The notes: generated from the sequence alone by a model not told the origin. Shown: positions 9,364-18,773, counted from the first letter of the stretch. The stretch is DNA of 64,000 nt from Methylobacterium aquaticum (GCF_001043915.1 NZ_LABX01000056.1:1-64000); one strand, 5' to 3'. Numbers and translations are program-made.

Positions 9364-9864
9364 TCAGGCCGCCCTGGGTGGGCGCTCGATGCGCAAAGGG
9401 GTGCAGCCGTCGACTTGCTCGTCGTCCACGACGCAGCAATCGGATGTGCGGCTGGGATATGCCATAAGCCCGGGCGGGAGCGCCGGCTCTAAGGCGTGGC
9501 AGGCGAAGCCGCAACAGTTAGAGGCATAGCTCCTGCCGCCGGACGCGTGATGCATACAGGCGTCGTCCTCGGGCTCGGCCGTGACGGACGCCCGGACGTT
9601 CTCGTAGTGTACGGCCATGTCGTGGAGGTGGGCCGTTCCGCCACGCACGTACTGGAAGCCGCTCTCTGCCTGGGATGCGGTCAACCCGACTGGCGCGGAT
9701 ACGCGCCAGAAACCAGCCGGGAAGGCGGCCAGGAACGTCGCAGCCACCGCGAACAGGAGGGTCCTCAACGAAAGCAAGGTTCGTCCACTTCGAAATACGC
9801 CTGCACGAAATGTCTCACGGCCAGGCAGCACAACGCAAGCCACGGGCCGCAGCGGTCTCGGCAT
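9364..9864 (-). CDS. Cys/His-rich exported protein of copper region
   Basis: A protein with a hydrophobic signal segment (LRTLLFAVAATFLAAFPAGF) and a Cys/His-rich C-terminal half (MHHASGG, NCCGFACHALE, SDCCVVDDEQ). The layout resembles small regulatory or metal-binding proteins found in copper clusters, such as the CopL type, but I cannot assign a family. The ATG at 9864 gives 166 residues; a TTG at 9768 would start directly at the signal peptide and may be the real start. It lies just downstream of copZ on the same strand. Confidence 0.6.
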   Translation of the reverse strand: MPRPLRPVACVVLPGRETFRAGVFRSGRTLLSLRTLLFAVAATFLAAFPAGFWRVSAPVGLTASQAESGFQYVRGGTAHLHDMAVHYENVRASVTAEPEDDACMHHASGGRSYASNCCGFACHALEPALPPGLMAYPSRTSDCCVVDDEQVDGCTPLRIERPPRAA

Positions 9865-9895
9865 TCCCTGCCAATGGACCCCTCGGGCGCGTGCG

Positions 9896-10102
9896 TCAGG
9901 CCCCCAGCATCCGGGCCTCGTACCCCGCCCGCTTGAGCGCCGCCACCACTCTCGGTGCGTCGACCGCGCCGCGGACGGTGATCTCCCGGCTCGTCAGGTC
10001 GATGTCGATCTTCGCGTTGCCGTCGAGTACCTGGACGGCGCGCGTGACGCTTTTGGCGCAGCCGCCGCAGCTCATGTTGGACACGTGGAAATGCAACATC
10101 AC
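9896..10102 (-). CDS. copZ: CopZ-like heavy-metal-associated (HMA) copper chaperone
   Basis: A 68-residue cytoplasmic protein that is a single HMA domain: the Cu(I) site MSCGGC lies at residues 10-15 and the ferredoxin-like fold ends in ALKRAGYEARML. It would hand Cu(I) to a CopA ATPase. It is transcribed away from a CueR-type promoter at 10137-10160. The matching CopA gene on the other side of the spacer is a frameshifted remnant, so this chaperone appears to have lost its local partner. Confidence 0.9.
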   Translation of the reverse strand: MMLHFHVSNMSCGGCAKSVTRAVQVLDGNAKIDIDLTSREITVRGAVDAPRVVAALKRAGYEARMLGA

Positions 10103-10136
10103 TGTCTTCCTTCTCGCGCGTTCCCGCCCTGTATGA

Positions 10137-10160
10137 ACCTTCCAATGATGGGAAGGTCAA
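10137..10160 (-). promoter_or_regulatory. CueR/MerR-type promoter-operator of copZ
   Basis: The dyad ACCTTCC-N7-GGAAGGT occupies 10137-10157. On the minus strand it is framed by TTGACC (-35, 10155-10160) and CATACA (-10) with a 19-base spacer, the long spacing typical of MerR-family activated promoters. The sequence matches the known CueR site pattern. It lies 35 bases upstream of copZ. Confidence 0.8.
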
Positions 10161-10232
10161 GGGAGGTAGCCGCTCCCTTGGCAGGCACTGGCCCGGTCCC
10201 GTCGTCCATGTGCCCAGCATCGCCGGGTCCCT

Positions 10233-10263
10233 CTGACCTTCCCATCGTTGGAACCCCCATCTA
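10233..10263 (+). promoter_or_regulatory. Second CueR/MerR-type promoter, facing the copA remnant
   Basis: ACCTTCC-N7-GGAACCC at 10236-10256 is a near-copy of the copZ operator with a degenerate right arm. CTGACC (10233-10238) and CATCTA (10258-10263) are 19 bases apart, the MerR-type spacing. It points at the CopA remnant that begins a few bases downstream. Confidence 0.65.
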
Positions 10264-10266
10264 TCT

Positions 10267-10882
10267 GTGGGAGCCGAGACAGAGGAGGGCACGGGTCATG
10301 GGCCAAGACGTCGTCTAAACTTCCAGACGGCATGCGGCCTGGGGCAGCAACTCAGCCTGACCGTCGAAGGAATGAGCTGCGCATCCTGCGTCGGGCGGGT
10401 CGAGGCCGCGCTCGAACGGCTTCCCGGCGTCGCCGACGGACGGTCAACCTGGCGAACGCACGCGCCCACGTGCGCTTCTCCAGCCCCCCGAAGCACCGAC
10501 TACCCTCCGAGCCATCGAGGAGGTGGGCTACTCCGTGCCGGAGGCCTGGACCGAGGTCGCCGTCGCCGACATGATCTGCGCGCCCGGCGTCTCGCGCGTC
10601 GAGCGGGCGCTTGCCCGCGTCGGCGGGGTGACTGGCGCCGCCGTGAACCTAACCACGGGACGCGTGAAGTAGCGTCACCTGGCGAGCGCGGTCACGGAGG
10701 CGGACCTCCTGGAGGCCGTGGATGAGACGGGCTACGAGGCACGAGGAATTAGGCAAGGCCGAGACACCGATTTGGCACGCGAGGGCGAGGCGGCTGGCCT
10801 GCGCCGCGACGTTCTGGTCGCACTCGCCCTCGCGCTCCCTTTGGTCGCTGTCGAGATGGGATCGCACCTCGCTGCGGCTTAG
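10267..10882 (+). pseudogene. Remnant of copper-exporting P1B-ATPase CopA (N-terminus only)
   Basis: Three frames together encode the N-terminal part of CopA. The first frame carries the HMA motif (LTVEGMSCASCVGRVEAAL). The second gives VNLANARAHVRF. The third gives AIEEVGYSVPEAWTEVAV and a second HMA-like domain (MICAPGVSRVERALARVGG), then after an in-frame stop (near 10670) ADLLEAVDETGYEARG and the first hydrophobic segment (LVALALALPLVAVEMG), stopping at 10882. There are thus two frameshifts, one stop and loss of everything after the first membrane span. The sequence ends where the merR gene's 3' end begins, which looks like a deletion or insertion junction. Confidence 0.8.
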
Positions 10883-11316
10883 GGCTCGGCGGCCTGGTGC
10901 TCAAAGGCCGAGAGGATCGGGCACGGGCCGGCGCTGCCGGCGCGGCAGGTCTCCGCCAAGCGCGCCAACAATCGCCGGGCTGCCTGCAGCTCGGCGATCT
11001 TGGCATCGAGGGCTTTGATCCGCTCTTGGGCCAGCGTCTGGGCGCGGGGGCGGTCGTCGGTGGCATCAAGCGCGATCAGCTCGGCGATCTGCTCCAGGGT
11101 GAACCCAGCCACCTGCGCGGACCGGATGAACCGCAACTGGCGCAGGTCGTCCGCCCCATAGTGGCGGATGCCGCCGCCGTAGCCCGCAGGCCCGGGACGT
11201 GCTGGCGTCTGCAGCAGTCCGCGCCGCTGGTAGTAGCGCACGGTTTCAACACCCACGCCGCCGGCGCGGGCCAGCCCTGCAATCGTGATTTCGAGCACTG
11301 CTTGACCCTGTACCAT
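10879..11316 (-). CDS. MerR-family metal-responsive regulator
   Basis: A 145-residue regulator with the MerR helix-turn-helix (AGVGVETVRYYQRRGLL after a short leader), the dimer helix, and a C-terminal metal loop with two Cys (ETCRAGSAGPCPILSAF). Two of the three Hg-ligand cysteines of classical MerR have counterparts, but the one before the dimer helix is absent, so the metal is unclear. The ATG at 11316 lies inside its own promoter-operator; a GTG at 11298 is the alternative start. It is divergent from, and probably controls, the glutaredoxin-MauE gene. Confidence 0.82.
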   Translation of the reverse strand: MVQGQAVLEITIAGLARAGGVGVETVRYYQRRGLLQTPARPGPAGYGGGIRHYGADDLRQLRFIRSAQVAGFTLEQIAELIALDATDDRPRAQTLAQERIKALDAKIAELQAARRLLARLAETCRAGSAGPCPILSAFEHQAAEP

Positions 11317-11332
11317 GGTACGGACCTTATAT
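11302..11332 (+). promoter_or_regulatory. MerR-type promoter with palindromic operator
   Basis: TTGACC (11302-11307) and TTATAT (11327-11332) are separated by 19 bases. The spacer holds a perfect 12-base palindrome, GTACCATGGTAC (11310-11321). This is the canonical MerR-activated promoter layout and faces the glutaredoxin-MauE gene, with merR transcribed the other way. Confidence 0.8.
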
Positions 11333-11374
11333 CAGACGCAACACGTCAACAACTCAAATCCGAAAGATGCTGCA

Positions 11375-12157
11375 ATGACTTCCTCCACCCAACCCCGTCA
11401 GGCCACGCTGTATCGCATGGTCATGGAGGCGCACACCTGCCCCTACGGCCTGAAAGCCAAGGATCTGCTGCGCCGCCAAGGCTTCACCGTCGAGGACAAG
11501 TGGCTGACCTCGCGGGAGGCGACCGACGCGTTCAAGGCCGAGCACGGCGTCAAGACGACCCCGCAGACCTTCATCGACGGCCAGCGGATTGGCGGCTACG
11601 ACGACCTGCGCCGCTACTTCGGCAAGTCGATCGCCAACCCCAAGGCCACCACCTACACCCCCGTCATCGCGCTGTTCAGCATGACGGCGCTGATGGCGCT
11701 CGCCGCCAGCTACGCGGTCTACGGCACGCCGTTCACCGTGCGCGCCGGGGAGTGGTTCATCGCCTTCAGCATGGCCGTGCTGGCGCTGCTCAAGCTCCAG
11801 AGCGTCGAGAGCTTCGCGACCATGTTCCTCAACTACGACCTGCTGGCGAAGCGATGGGTGCCCTACTCCTACATCTACCCCTTCGCCGAGGGCCTGGCAG
11901 GCGTACTCATGATTGCTGGCGCGCTGAACTGGCTCAGCATTCCAGTGGCGCTGTTCATCGGCACGGTCGGCGCAGTGTCGGTGTTCAAGGCGGTCTACCT
12001 CGACCGGCGCGAGCTGAAGTGCGCCTGCGTCGGTGGTAGCAGCAACGTCCCGCTCGGCTTCGTCTCTCTGACCGAGAACGTGATGATGGTCGCCATGGCG
12101 CTGTGGATGCTGGCCGTGAGCCTCACCGGCGGCATGCCGGCGATGGCGGGCATGTAA
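11375..12157 (+). CDS. Glutaredoxin / MauE (DoxX-like) membrane fusion protein
   Basis: A 260-residue protein. Residues about 10-85 are a glutaredoxin domain with a monothiol-type site (HTCPYGLK, Cys22), the cis-Pro stretch TTPQTFIDG and the GGYDDL end. The rest has four or more membrane spans and resembles MauE/DoxX redox proteins, with a conserved CACVGG loop near residue 212. The fold suggests thiol transfer across or at the inner membrane. It sits under a MerR-type promoter, so the metal may be a thiol-reactive one such as Hg, but no merA or merT is present. The start at 11375 is the first ATG that gives the full glutaredoxin fold. Confidence 0.8.
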   Translation: MTSSTQPRQATLYRMVMEAHTCPYGLKAKDLLRRQGFTVEDKWLTSREATDAFKAEHGVKTTPQTFIDGQRIGGYDDLRRYFGKSIANPKATTYTPVIALFSMTALMALAASYAVYGTPFTVRAGEWFIAFSMAVLALLKLQSVESFATMFLNYDLLAKRWVPYSYIYPFAEGLAGVLMIAGALNWLSIPVALFIGTVGAVSVFKAVYLDRRELKCACVGGSSNVPLGFVSLTENVMMVAMALWMLAVSLTGGMPAMAGM

Positions 12158-12194
12158 GCCGCCATCTCTGCAGGTCCACGAAAGGCTACTGTCC

Positions 12195-12929
12195 ATGTTC
12201 CCGGCTTGGTTCCATGCCCTCGCGATCCTCGCCCTGCTGCTCGGCGGCGCCTGTTCGCTGCTGCTGTCGGTCCAGGTAATCCGGCAGCCGCAACACATGA
12301 CGGTGATGAACATCGTCTGGCCGGTCAGTGCGCTGTTCGGCACGGTGGCGACCGTCTGGGCATACTTCCGCTACGGGCGGCTGGCGACCATGGCGGCGCA
12401 CCACCACGCCAAGGCGCACGGCGAGAAGCCGCCCAACATGACCCAGACCCCCTTCCCGGTGATGGTCGGCAAGGGCGCCCTCCACTGCGGCAGCGGCTGC
12501 ATGCTTGGCGATGTTGCCGCCGAGTTGCTGGCGTTCCTGGTCCCCGGGGTGGCGGTCTGGTTCGGTTGGCACTCGCTGTTTGCGGAAAAGATGTACGCGG
12601 TCTGGGTGCTCGATTTCGTGTTCGCCTACGTGCTCGGGATTGTGTTCCAGTACTACGCCATCGTGCCGATGCGCGGCCTGTCCCCCAGGGAGGGTCTGAT
12701 CGCCGCGGTCAAAGCCGACACCGCCTCGCTGATCGCCTGGCAGGTCGGCATGTACGGCTTCATGGCCTTCGTGCAGTTCTACCTCTACCCGTACCTCGCG
12801 GGCCGGCCGGCGCCGGTCAACTCGGTCGAGTTCTGGTTCGCCATGCAGCTCGCCATGGTGGCCGGGTTTCTGACCAGCTACCCGGTCAACTGGTGGCTGG
12901 TCAGCGTCGGCATCAAAGAGCGGATGTGA
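12195..12929 (+). CDS. DUF4396 membrane protein
   Basis: A 244-residue membrane protein with about six hydrophobic segments. It carries a conserved Cys/His motif, HCGSGCMLGD near residue 98, and a His-rich loop (AAHHHAKAHG), both typical of DUF4396 proteins, whose function is unknown. It lies 37 bases after the glutaredoxin-MauE gene and before a Cys-rich peptide gene, so the three probably form one operon dealing with a soft metal. Confidence 0.8.
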   Translation: MFPAWFHALAILALLLGGACSLLLSVQVIRQPQHMTVMNIVWPVSALFGTVATVWAYFRYGRLATMAAHHHAKAHGEKPPNMTQTPFPVMVGKGALHCGSGCMLGDVAAELLAFLVPGVAVWFGWHSLFAEKMYAVWVLDFVFAYVLGIVFQYYAIVPMRGLSPREGLIAAVKADTASLIAWQVGMYGFMAFVQFYLYPYLAGRPAPVNSVEFWFAMQLAMVAGFLTSYPVNWWLVSVGIKERM

Positions 12930-12947
12930 GCTGATCCGGAGATCCCG

Positions 12948-13145
12948 ATGAAGACGCCTGTTGTGACGAACGCCACGCTGCTGATGCTGGCCGCCACGCC
13001 CGCCCTGGCGATGATCTGCTGCGGCGGCAAAGGCGCGATGATGTGCGGCAAGGGCGGCATGGCGATGACCCACGCCGGCATGACGGGCAAGAAAGGCGGC
13101 GGCTGCTGTGACGGCATGGCCAGCAACATGAGCAAGCGCGGCTGA
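12948..13145 (+). CDS. Small exported Cys/Met-rich metal-binding peptide
   Basis: A 65-residue protein with a signal peptide (ends ALA-M) and a mature part full of metal ligands (MICCGGKGAMMCGKGG, GGGCCDGMASNM). The composition suggests binding of a soft metal in the periplasm. It is the last gene of the MerR-controlled unit and is followed by a terminator hairpin. No named family recognised. Confidence 0.72.
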   Translation: MKTPVVTNATLLMLAATPALAMICCGGKGAMMCGKGGMAMTHAGMTGKKGGGCCDGMASNMSKRG

Positions 13146-13161
13146 GCACCCGCCCGCCGAT

Positions 13162-13191
13162 CAGACCGGGTTACGTGGCCCGGTCTGCTTT
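13162..13191 (+). terminator. Terminator hairpin after the MerR-controlled operon
   Basis: CAGACCGGG (13162-13170) and CCCGGTCTG (13179-13187) form a perfect 9-base stem with an 8-base loop, followed by CTTT. It lies between the 3' ends of two converging genes. Confidence 0.7.
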
Positions 13192-13210
13192 GGCTAATCC
13201 CTGCTACAAC

Positions 13211-14326
13211 TCAAGAATTCCGCACGGCAGCGGCCTCAGCCGCGTGCGCCGCTGGGCCGTGCTGGATGCCCTGCCAGCCGAGCCAGCCGGTGTAGAGGCC
13301 GACCAATACGATCAAGACGGCCGAGGCATAGGGCGCCTGCCGAGCGAAGGTGCTGAACCCCGTCCAACGAGAGGCGACGTGCTTGACGCTCAGGGCGGCC
13401 AGCACCCCGGCCGACACCATCGTCAGCGCCAAGCCGATGCTGAAACACACGACCAGTGCGAACCCGAGGCTGAACTGCTTGAGCTGGATGCACAGCAGCA
13501 GCACCGTGATCGCGGCTGGGCACGGGATCAGGCCGCCGGTCAGGCCGAACATGACGATCTGTCCCGTGGTGACGGTGCGACCGGCGAAGCGCCGCCGAAT
13601 GTCGTCGGCATGGGCGCGGGCGTGAGCATCGTCCTCGTCGCCCAGGTTCATGTGATCGTGGTCGTGTTCCTCAAACGCGACCTCGTGGACCTCCGCACCG
13701 GCCGGGGCATCGAGGTGCAGCCGCGCCGTGAACGCGTGCGGTTCCGGGATTTTCTCGAGGCTTTCGAGAAACTCGCCGTTGCGCACGAACCCGAACACCT
13801 GCCGGGCGCCGTCCGAGCGCTGGGTTTCGACGCTCAGCGCCACGGCTTCCGGCAGCGGGCCGCGCTCGCTGCGCACGCGCCAGTGCGGCGGTACGCCGTC
13901 CTCGAAGATCTCCAGCGTCAGCAGGCCACTGCGGGTGGTGACGTGGTGCGCCGCGTCGTGGTGATGGTGGTGGTTATGGTGCTGCTCGCGCCACGTCCGC
14001 CACACCATCCAGAGAGCGATGCCGACGATCAGCATCGCAGAGGCGAGCTGAAAGTATGGCTCCGACGCCTCCCCAGCGTATTGCTGGCAGAAGTACTGCC
14101 CGCCCAGGGCAATCGCCCACACTACCGCCGTATGCGAGAGGGTGGCTGCCAGCCCCAGGAGCACTGCCTGCATGACCGTGCCGCGCACCGCGATGATGAA
14201 CGCTACCATCATCGTCTTGGAGTGGCCGGGTTCAAGGCCGTGCAGCGCACCGAGCAGGATCGCGGTCGGCACGAACAGCCAGGCGTGCGCCGTCCCCTGC
14301 TGCAGCAGGTCGGTCAAAGGGGTCAT
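13211..14326 (-). CDS. rcnA: Nickel/cobalt efflux protein RcnA
   Basis: A 371-residue inner-membrane transporter of the NiCoT/RcnA family that exports Ni(II) and Co(II). It has the N-terminal GALHGLEPGHSKTMM motif, a His-rich cytoplasmic loop (HHNHHHHHDAAHH), a long soluble insertion typical of this subgroup, a second His run (HDHDHMNLGDEDDAHARAHA), and the second-half motif GGLIPCPAAITVLL. It lies 14 bases downstream of an RcnR gene on the same strand. Confidence 0.93.
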   Translation of the reverse strand: MTPLTDLLQQGTAHAWLFVPTAILLGALHGLEPGHSKTMMVAFIIAVRGTVMQAVLLGLAATLSHTAVVWAIALGGQYFCQQYAGEASEPYFQLASAMLIVGIALWMVWRTWREQHHNHHHHHDAAHHVTTRSGLLTLEIFEDGVPPHWRVRSERGPLPEAVALSVETQRSDGARQVFGFVRNGEFLESLEKIPEPHAFTARLHLDAPAGAEVHEVAFEEHDHDHMNLGDEDDAHARAHADDIRRRFAGRTVTTGQIVMFGLTGGLIPCPAAITVLLLCIQLKQFSLGFALVVCFSIGLALTMVSAGVLAALSVKHVASRWTGFSTFARQAPYASAVLIVLVGLYTGWLGWQGIQHGPAAHAAEAAAVRNS

Positions 14327-14340
14327 GGCATGAGCTTTCG

Positions 14341-14619
14341 TTACTTGAGGTAGGTTTTCACCACCTCGATCAGCTCGGCCGCACCCTTGGCGCGGTCGGC
14401 ATCCGGTTCGTTGTCCGGGTTCACGACGTGGTGGCGGATGTGATCTTCCATCAACTCGGCGGTCAGCCCGTTGATGGCCCCGCGCATCGAGGCGACCAGC
14501 ATCAGCACATCGGCGCAGCCGATCTCCGCCTCCAGGGCGCGCTCGACCGCCTGCGCCTGTCCCTTGATCCGGCGCACCCGCGCCAGCAGCTTGGTCTTTT
14601 CCTTGATCGTGTGGGCCAT
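14341..14619 (-). CDS. rcnR: RcnR-type nickel/cobalt-sensing repressor
   Basis: A 92-residue protein of the CsoR/RcnR family of four-helix metal sensors. All four Ni/Co ligands known from E. coli RcnR are in place: His3, Cys35, His60 and His64. It should repress rcnA and itself and release DNA on metal binding. It is the first gene of the rcnR-rcnA unit and has a dyad operator candidate 29 bases upstream. Confidence 0.93.
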   Translation of the reverse strand: MAHTIKEKTKLLARVRRIKGQAQAVERALEAEIGCADVLMLVASMRGAINGLTAELMEDHIRHHVVNPDNEPDADRAKGAAELIEVVKTYLK

Positions 14620-14647
14620 CGGGTCAGCTTTCGCTTGTAGGGTGATA

Positions 14648-14666
14648 CATAGGGGGCTACCCTATG
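14648..14666 (-). promoter_or_regulatory. Candidate RcnR operator
   Basis: CATAGGG and CCCTATG are inverted repeats around GGCTA, forming a G/C tract flanked by AT steps. That is the style of operator used by CsoR/RcnR repressors. It lies between rcnR and the divergent DUF1289 gene. The assignment rests on position and shape only. Confidence 0.6.
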
Positions 14667-14712
14667 CGTTGTCGAGCACAAATTGCGTGATCGGGGCACG
14701 GAGGCCCCTAGC

Positions 14713-14940
14713 ATGAAGAAGGAGGACCCCTGCATCGGGGTGTGCGCATGGGACGGGAAGACCGGCTGGTGCTTGGGTTGCGGCCGGACCGTGCCGGAGA
14801 TCAAGGCGTGGCGGAAGCTGACGCCCTACCGGCGTACCGCTCTCCTGCGCGAGCTGCCGCGCCGGATGGAACAGTTGAGCAAACAGCAGCCGGTCGAGGC
14901 GCCGGCCGAGAAGGCGCGACGCTCCGCTCATGCCTCGTGA
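14713..14940 (+). CDS. DUF1289 small Cys-rich protein
   Basis: A 75-residue protein with the DUF1289 signature: PCIGVCAWDGKTGWCLGCGR provides four Cys that probably bind a metal or Fe-S cluster, followed by a W/R-rich helix. The function of the family is unknown. I chose the ATG at 14713 because the signature starts at once; an ATG at 14683 adds ten residues without support. It is divergent from rcnR and convergent with the arsenic operon. Confidence 0.75.
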   Translation: MKKEDPCIGVCAWDGKTGWCLGCGRTVPEIKAWRKLTPYRRTALLRELPRRMEQLSKQQPVEAPAEKARRSAHAS

Positions 14941-14954
14941 GCTGCGAATGGTGG

Positions 14955-16118
14955 CTACCGCGCCCGCCAGAGCACCCCGACCAGCCCGACATTGATGAGG
15001 GCCAGGGCGAGCAGCAGATGCCACAGCGCATCCGGACCGGCATGAGTCAGCACGAACGCGCCGGCCGGCGGCGCGAGGGCTTGAGCAATCAGTCCCGGCC
15101 TGGCCAGGCGGCCGACCACGACCGGGTAGCGGACGGGGCCGAACAGCGCCAAGGGCACCGTGCCCCGCGCAATCGAATAGATCCCGTTGCCGCCGCCGTA
15201 GAGCACCAGCCAGACCCCGACACCGGGCAGGCCAAGAGCGAGCAGCACCAGGCCGAGGGCCACCAGGATCAGAGCCGCCGTCAGGGTCCACAGCGGATGA
15301 TGCCGGCCCTTGAACGCCATCTCCACCATCCGCGCCCCGACCTGCGCCGGGCCGATCAGCGCCCCGTAGGAGACCGCCGAGGCGAGCGCCACGCCGCGCG
15401 TCTGGAGGAGCGTGATCAGGTGGACCGACACCAGCGCCATGATCGCGCCGCCGAGCACGAGCACACCGGCGAACAGCAGGAACGCCCGCCGCTCCTGTCT
15501 CGTCAGTGGGCCGGTCGTCGCCTGGTGGGGCTCCGCCGTCACCGGCAGGGCCGGAGCTTTCGGGATCAGCAGCAGCACCAGCGGCAGCGTGACCAGCAGG
15601 TGCAGGCCGGCATAGGCCAGGCACGCCCCCCGCCAGCCGACCTGCGCGACCAGGAACGCCGAGAGCGGCCAGCACACGGTGCTGGCGAACCCACCCCACA
15701 GGGTCAGGGTCGTGATCGCCGGTCGCGCCTCGGCGCCGTAGAGCCGGCCAAGGGTTGCAAAGGCCGGGTCGTACAGGCCGCACGCCATGCCGAGGCCGAG
15801 CAGCAGCCAGCCGGCCAGATAGACCGGCAAGGCCGGCGCCACGGCCAGGGTGACGAGGCCCGCCGTCAGCAGCAGCGCGGCGAGCGTCAGGACCGGCCGG
15901 CCGCCGTGGCGGTGGATCGCCACCCCGACATGTGGTGCGGCGGCGGCGGCAACCAGCAGCCCGAGGGTCAGGCCGCCGACCACCCCGGCCAGCGGCCAGC
16001 CCGTCGTTTCTGCGACCGGGCCGGCGAGCACCGCCGGCAGGTAGAATGATGACCCCCAGGCGAGGATTTCGACCACGCCCAGGGCGGAGATCACCGGCCA
16101 GCGCCGGGCCGGAGGCAT
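14955..16118 (-). CDS. MFS transporter of arsenic operon
   Basis: A 387-residue major-facilitator protein with about twelve hydrophobic segments. It ends the arsenic operon, 6 bases after arsB. Transporters of this type recur in alphaproteobacterial ars operons, where their substrate (organoarsenical or other) is mostly unproven. Nothing in the sequence gives the substrate directly. Confidence 0.85.
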   Translation of the reverse strand: MPPARRWPVISALGVVEILAWGSSFYLPAVLAGPVAETTGWPLAGVVGGLTLGLLVAAAAAPHVGVAIHRHGGRPVLTLAALLLTAGLVTLAVAPALPVYLAGWLLLGLGMACGLYDPAFATLGRLYGAEARPAITTLTLWGGFASTVCWPLSAFLVAQVGWRGACLAYAGLHLLVTLPLVLLLIPKAPALPVTAEPHQATTGPLTRQERRAFLLFAGVLVLGGAIMALVSVHLITLLQTRGVALASAVSYGALIGPAQVGARMVEMAFKGRHHPLWTLTAALILVALGLVLLALGLPGVGVWLVLYGGGNGIYSIARGTVPLALFGPVRYPVVVGRLARPGLIAQALAPPAGAFVLTHAGPDALWHLLLALALINVGLVGVLWRAR

Positions 16119-16124
16119 CGGCGG

Positions 16125-17420
<1,296 letters not shown>

Positions 17421-17453
17421 GGGGACGTTTCTTGTTCTGGTTGGGGATGACGC

Positions 17454-17882
17454 TCAGGCGGAGGCGATGCGGCGGCCGTGTTCGTCCACGACCCGCTCGC
17501 CGTCTTCCGTCACGAACTCGCCCTGTTGCGCCGGCAGCAGATCCAGCACGGCTTCGGACGGCCGGCACAGGCGCACGCCCTTGGGCGAGATCACCAGCGG
17601 CCGGTTGAGCAGGATCGGGTGCGCCTCGATGGCATCGAGCAACTGGGCGTCGGTCAAGGCCGGATCGCCAAGGCCCAGCTCGGCGTAGGGCGTGCCCTTC
17701 TCGCGCAGCACGTCGCGCACTGTGAGGCCGGCGCGGTCGAGCAGCGCGACAAGCAGTGCCCGCGTGGGCGGGGTTTGCAGGTACTCGATCACGTGCGGCT
17801 CGATGCCGGCGTTGCGGATCATCGCCAGCGTGTTGCGCGAGGTGCCGCAGGCCGGGTTGTGGTAGACCACCACGTCCATCAC
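17454..17882 (-). CDS. arsC: Glutaredoxin-type arsenate reductase ArsC
   Basis: A 142-residue cytoplasmic enzyme that reduces arsenate to arsenite using glutathione/glutaredoxin. The active-site Cys is in HNPACGTSRN at residue 12, and the arsenate-binding Arg triad is suggested by later Arg residues, including RPLVISPKGVRLCRP. It overlaps the second arsenate reductase gene by 4 bases. A second Met at 17879 could also be the start. Confidence 0.93.
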   Translation of the reverse strand: MMDVVVYHNPACGTSRNTLAMIRNAGIEPHVIEYLQTPPTRALLVALLDRAGLTVRDVLREKGTPYAELGLGDPALTDAQLLDAIEAHPILLNRPLVISPKGVRLCRPSEAVLDLLPAQQGEFVTEDGERVVDEHGRRIASA

Positions 17883-18406
17883 GCGACCTCCGGCCGGGGC
17901 GACGTGGCGCCATCCTGCTGGCCGATCTCGCGCACCTTGGCGGTCAGGGCGAACTCGTCCAGGCTGGCGATCGGCAGGGCGATGAGCGCGGAAATGCGGT
18001 TCTTGAGGTAGCGTTGCGCCTGGCGGAAGGCCGCCGCCTTCACGTAGTCCAGGCCCTCGATCGCGGCGGGGTCCTCGATGCCCCAGTGCGCCGTGACCGG
18101 CTGGCCGGGCCAGAACGGGCAGGTTTCGCCGGCCGCGTTGTCACAGACCGTGAACACGAAATCCATCACCGGGGCACCCGGCGCGGCGAACTCGTCCCAC
18201 GACTTCGAGCGCAGGCCCTCGGTCGGATAGTCGGTTTCGCGGAGGGCTTCGAGCGCCAGGGGGTGCGGCTGGCCCTTGGGCTGGCTGCCGGCAGAAAAGG
18301 CCCGGAAGCGCCCCTGCCCGTCCTTGTTCAGCATAGCTTCCGCCAGGATCGAGCGGGCCGAGTTGCCGGTGCAGAGAAACAGCACGTTGTAGACGCGCTC
18401 AGGCAT
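17879..18406 (-). CDS. arsC: Low-molecular-weight phosphatase-type arsenate reductase
   Basis: A 175-residue enzyme of the thioredoxin-coupled (LMW tyrosine phosphatase) arsenate reductase class. The P-loop LFLCTGNSARS (Cys12) and the downstream Cys in FTVCDNAAGETCPFWPG match that mechanism. Together with the glutaredoxin-type enzyme it gives the operon two unrelated arsenate reductases. It overlaps the arsR stop by 8 bases. Confidence 0.93.
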   Translation of the reverse strand: MPERVYNVLFLCTGNSARSILAEAMLNKDGQGRFRAFSAGSQPKGQPHPLALEALRETDYPTEGLRSKSWDEFAAPGAPVMDFVFTVCDNAAGETCPFWPGQPVTAHWGIEDPAAIEGLDYVKAAAFRQAQRYLKNRISALIALPIASLDEFALTAKVREIGQQDGATSPRPEVA

Positions 18407-18761
18407 GGGCGGTGTCTCCGGGAGTGCAAAGGCAGGCGGCCAGGGCTTCGACGGCCGGGGCGCAGACCTCCGGACGGCCCTGGCAGCAGTCGCGCATCAG
18501 GAAGGCGATCAGATCGCCCAGCGACGGGAAGGTGGCGGTGTAGATGACCGAGCGCCCCTCCCGACGGGACTGGATCAGCCCGGTATGGCTCAGTTCCTTC
18601 ACGTGAAAGGACAAGTTGGTGCCGGCCACGCCGACCTCCTGCGCCAGCACGCCGGCCGCCAGGCCGTCCGGGCCGGCGGTGACGAGCGCCCGCACGATGC
18701 GTAGGCGGTGTTCCTGGCCGAGGGCCGCGAAGGCGGCGACGGCTTGCCGTTGGTCCATCAT
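18399..18761 (-). CDS. arsR: ArsR-family repressor
   Basis: A 120-residue winged-helix repressor (EVGVAGTNLSFHVKELSHTG is the recognition region). The C-terminus has Cys clusters (RDCCQGRPEVC, AACLCTP) likely to bind As(III), unlike the CVC site of E. coli ArsR. It is the first gene of the arsenic operon and divergent from arsH. Start is ATG-ATG at 18761/18758. Confidence 0.92.
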   Translation of the reverse strand: MMDQRQAVAAFAALGQEHRLRIVRALVTAGPDGLAAGVLAQEVGVAGTNLSFHVKELSHTGLIQSRREGRSVIYTATFPSLGDLIAFLMRDCCQGRPEVCAPAVEALAACLCTPGDTAHA

Positions 18762-18773
18762 TTATGCAATATC

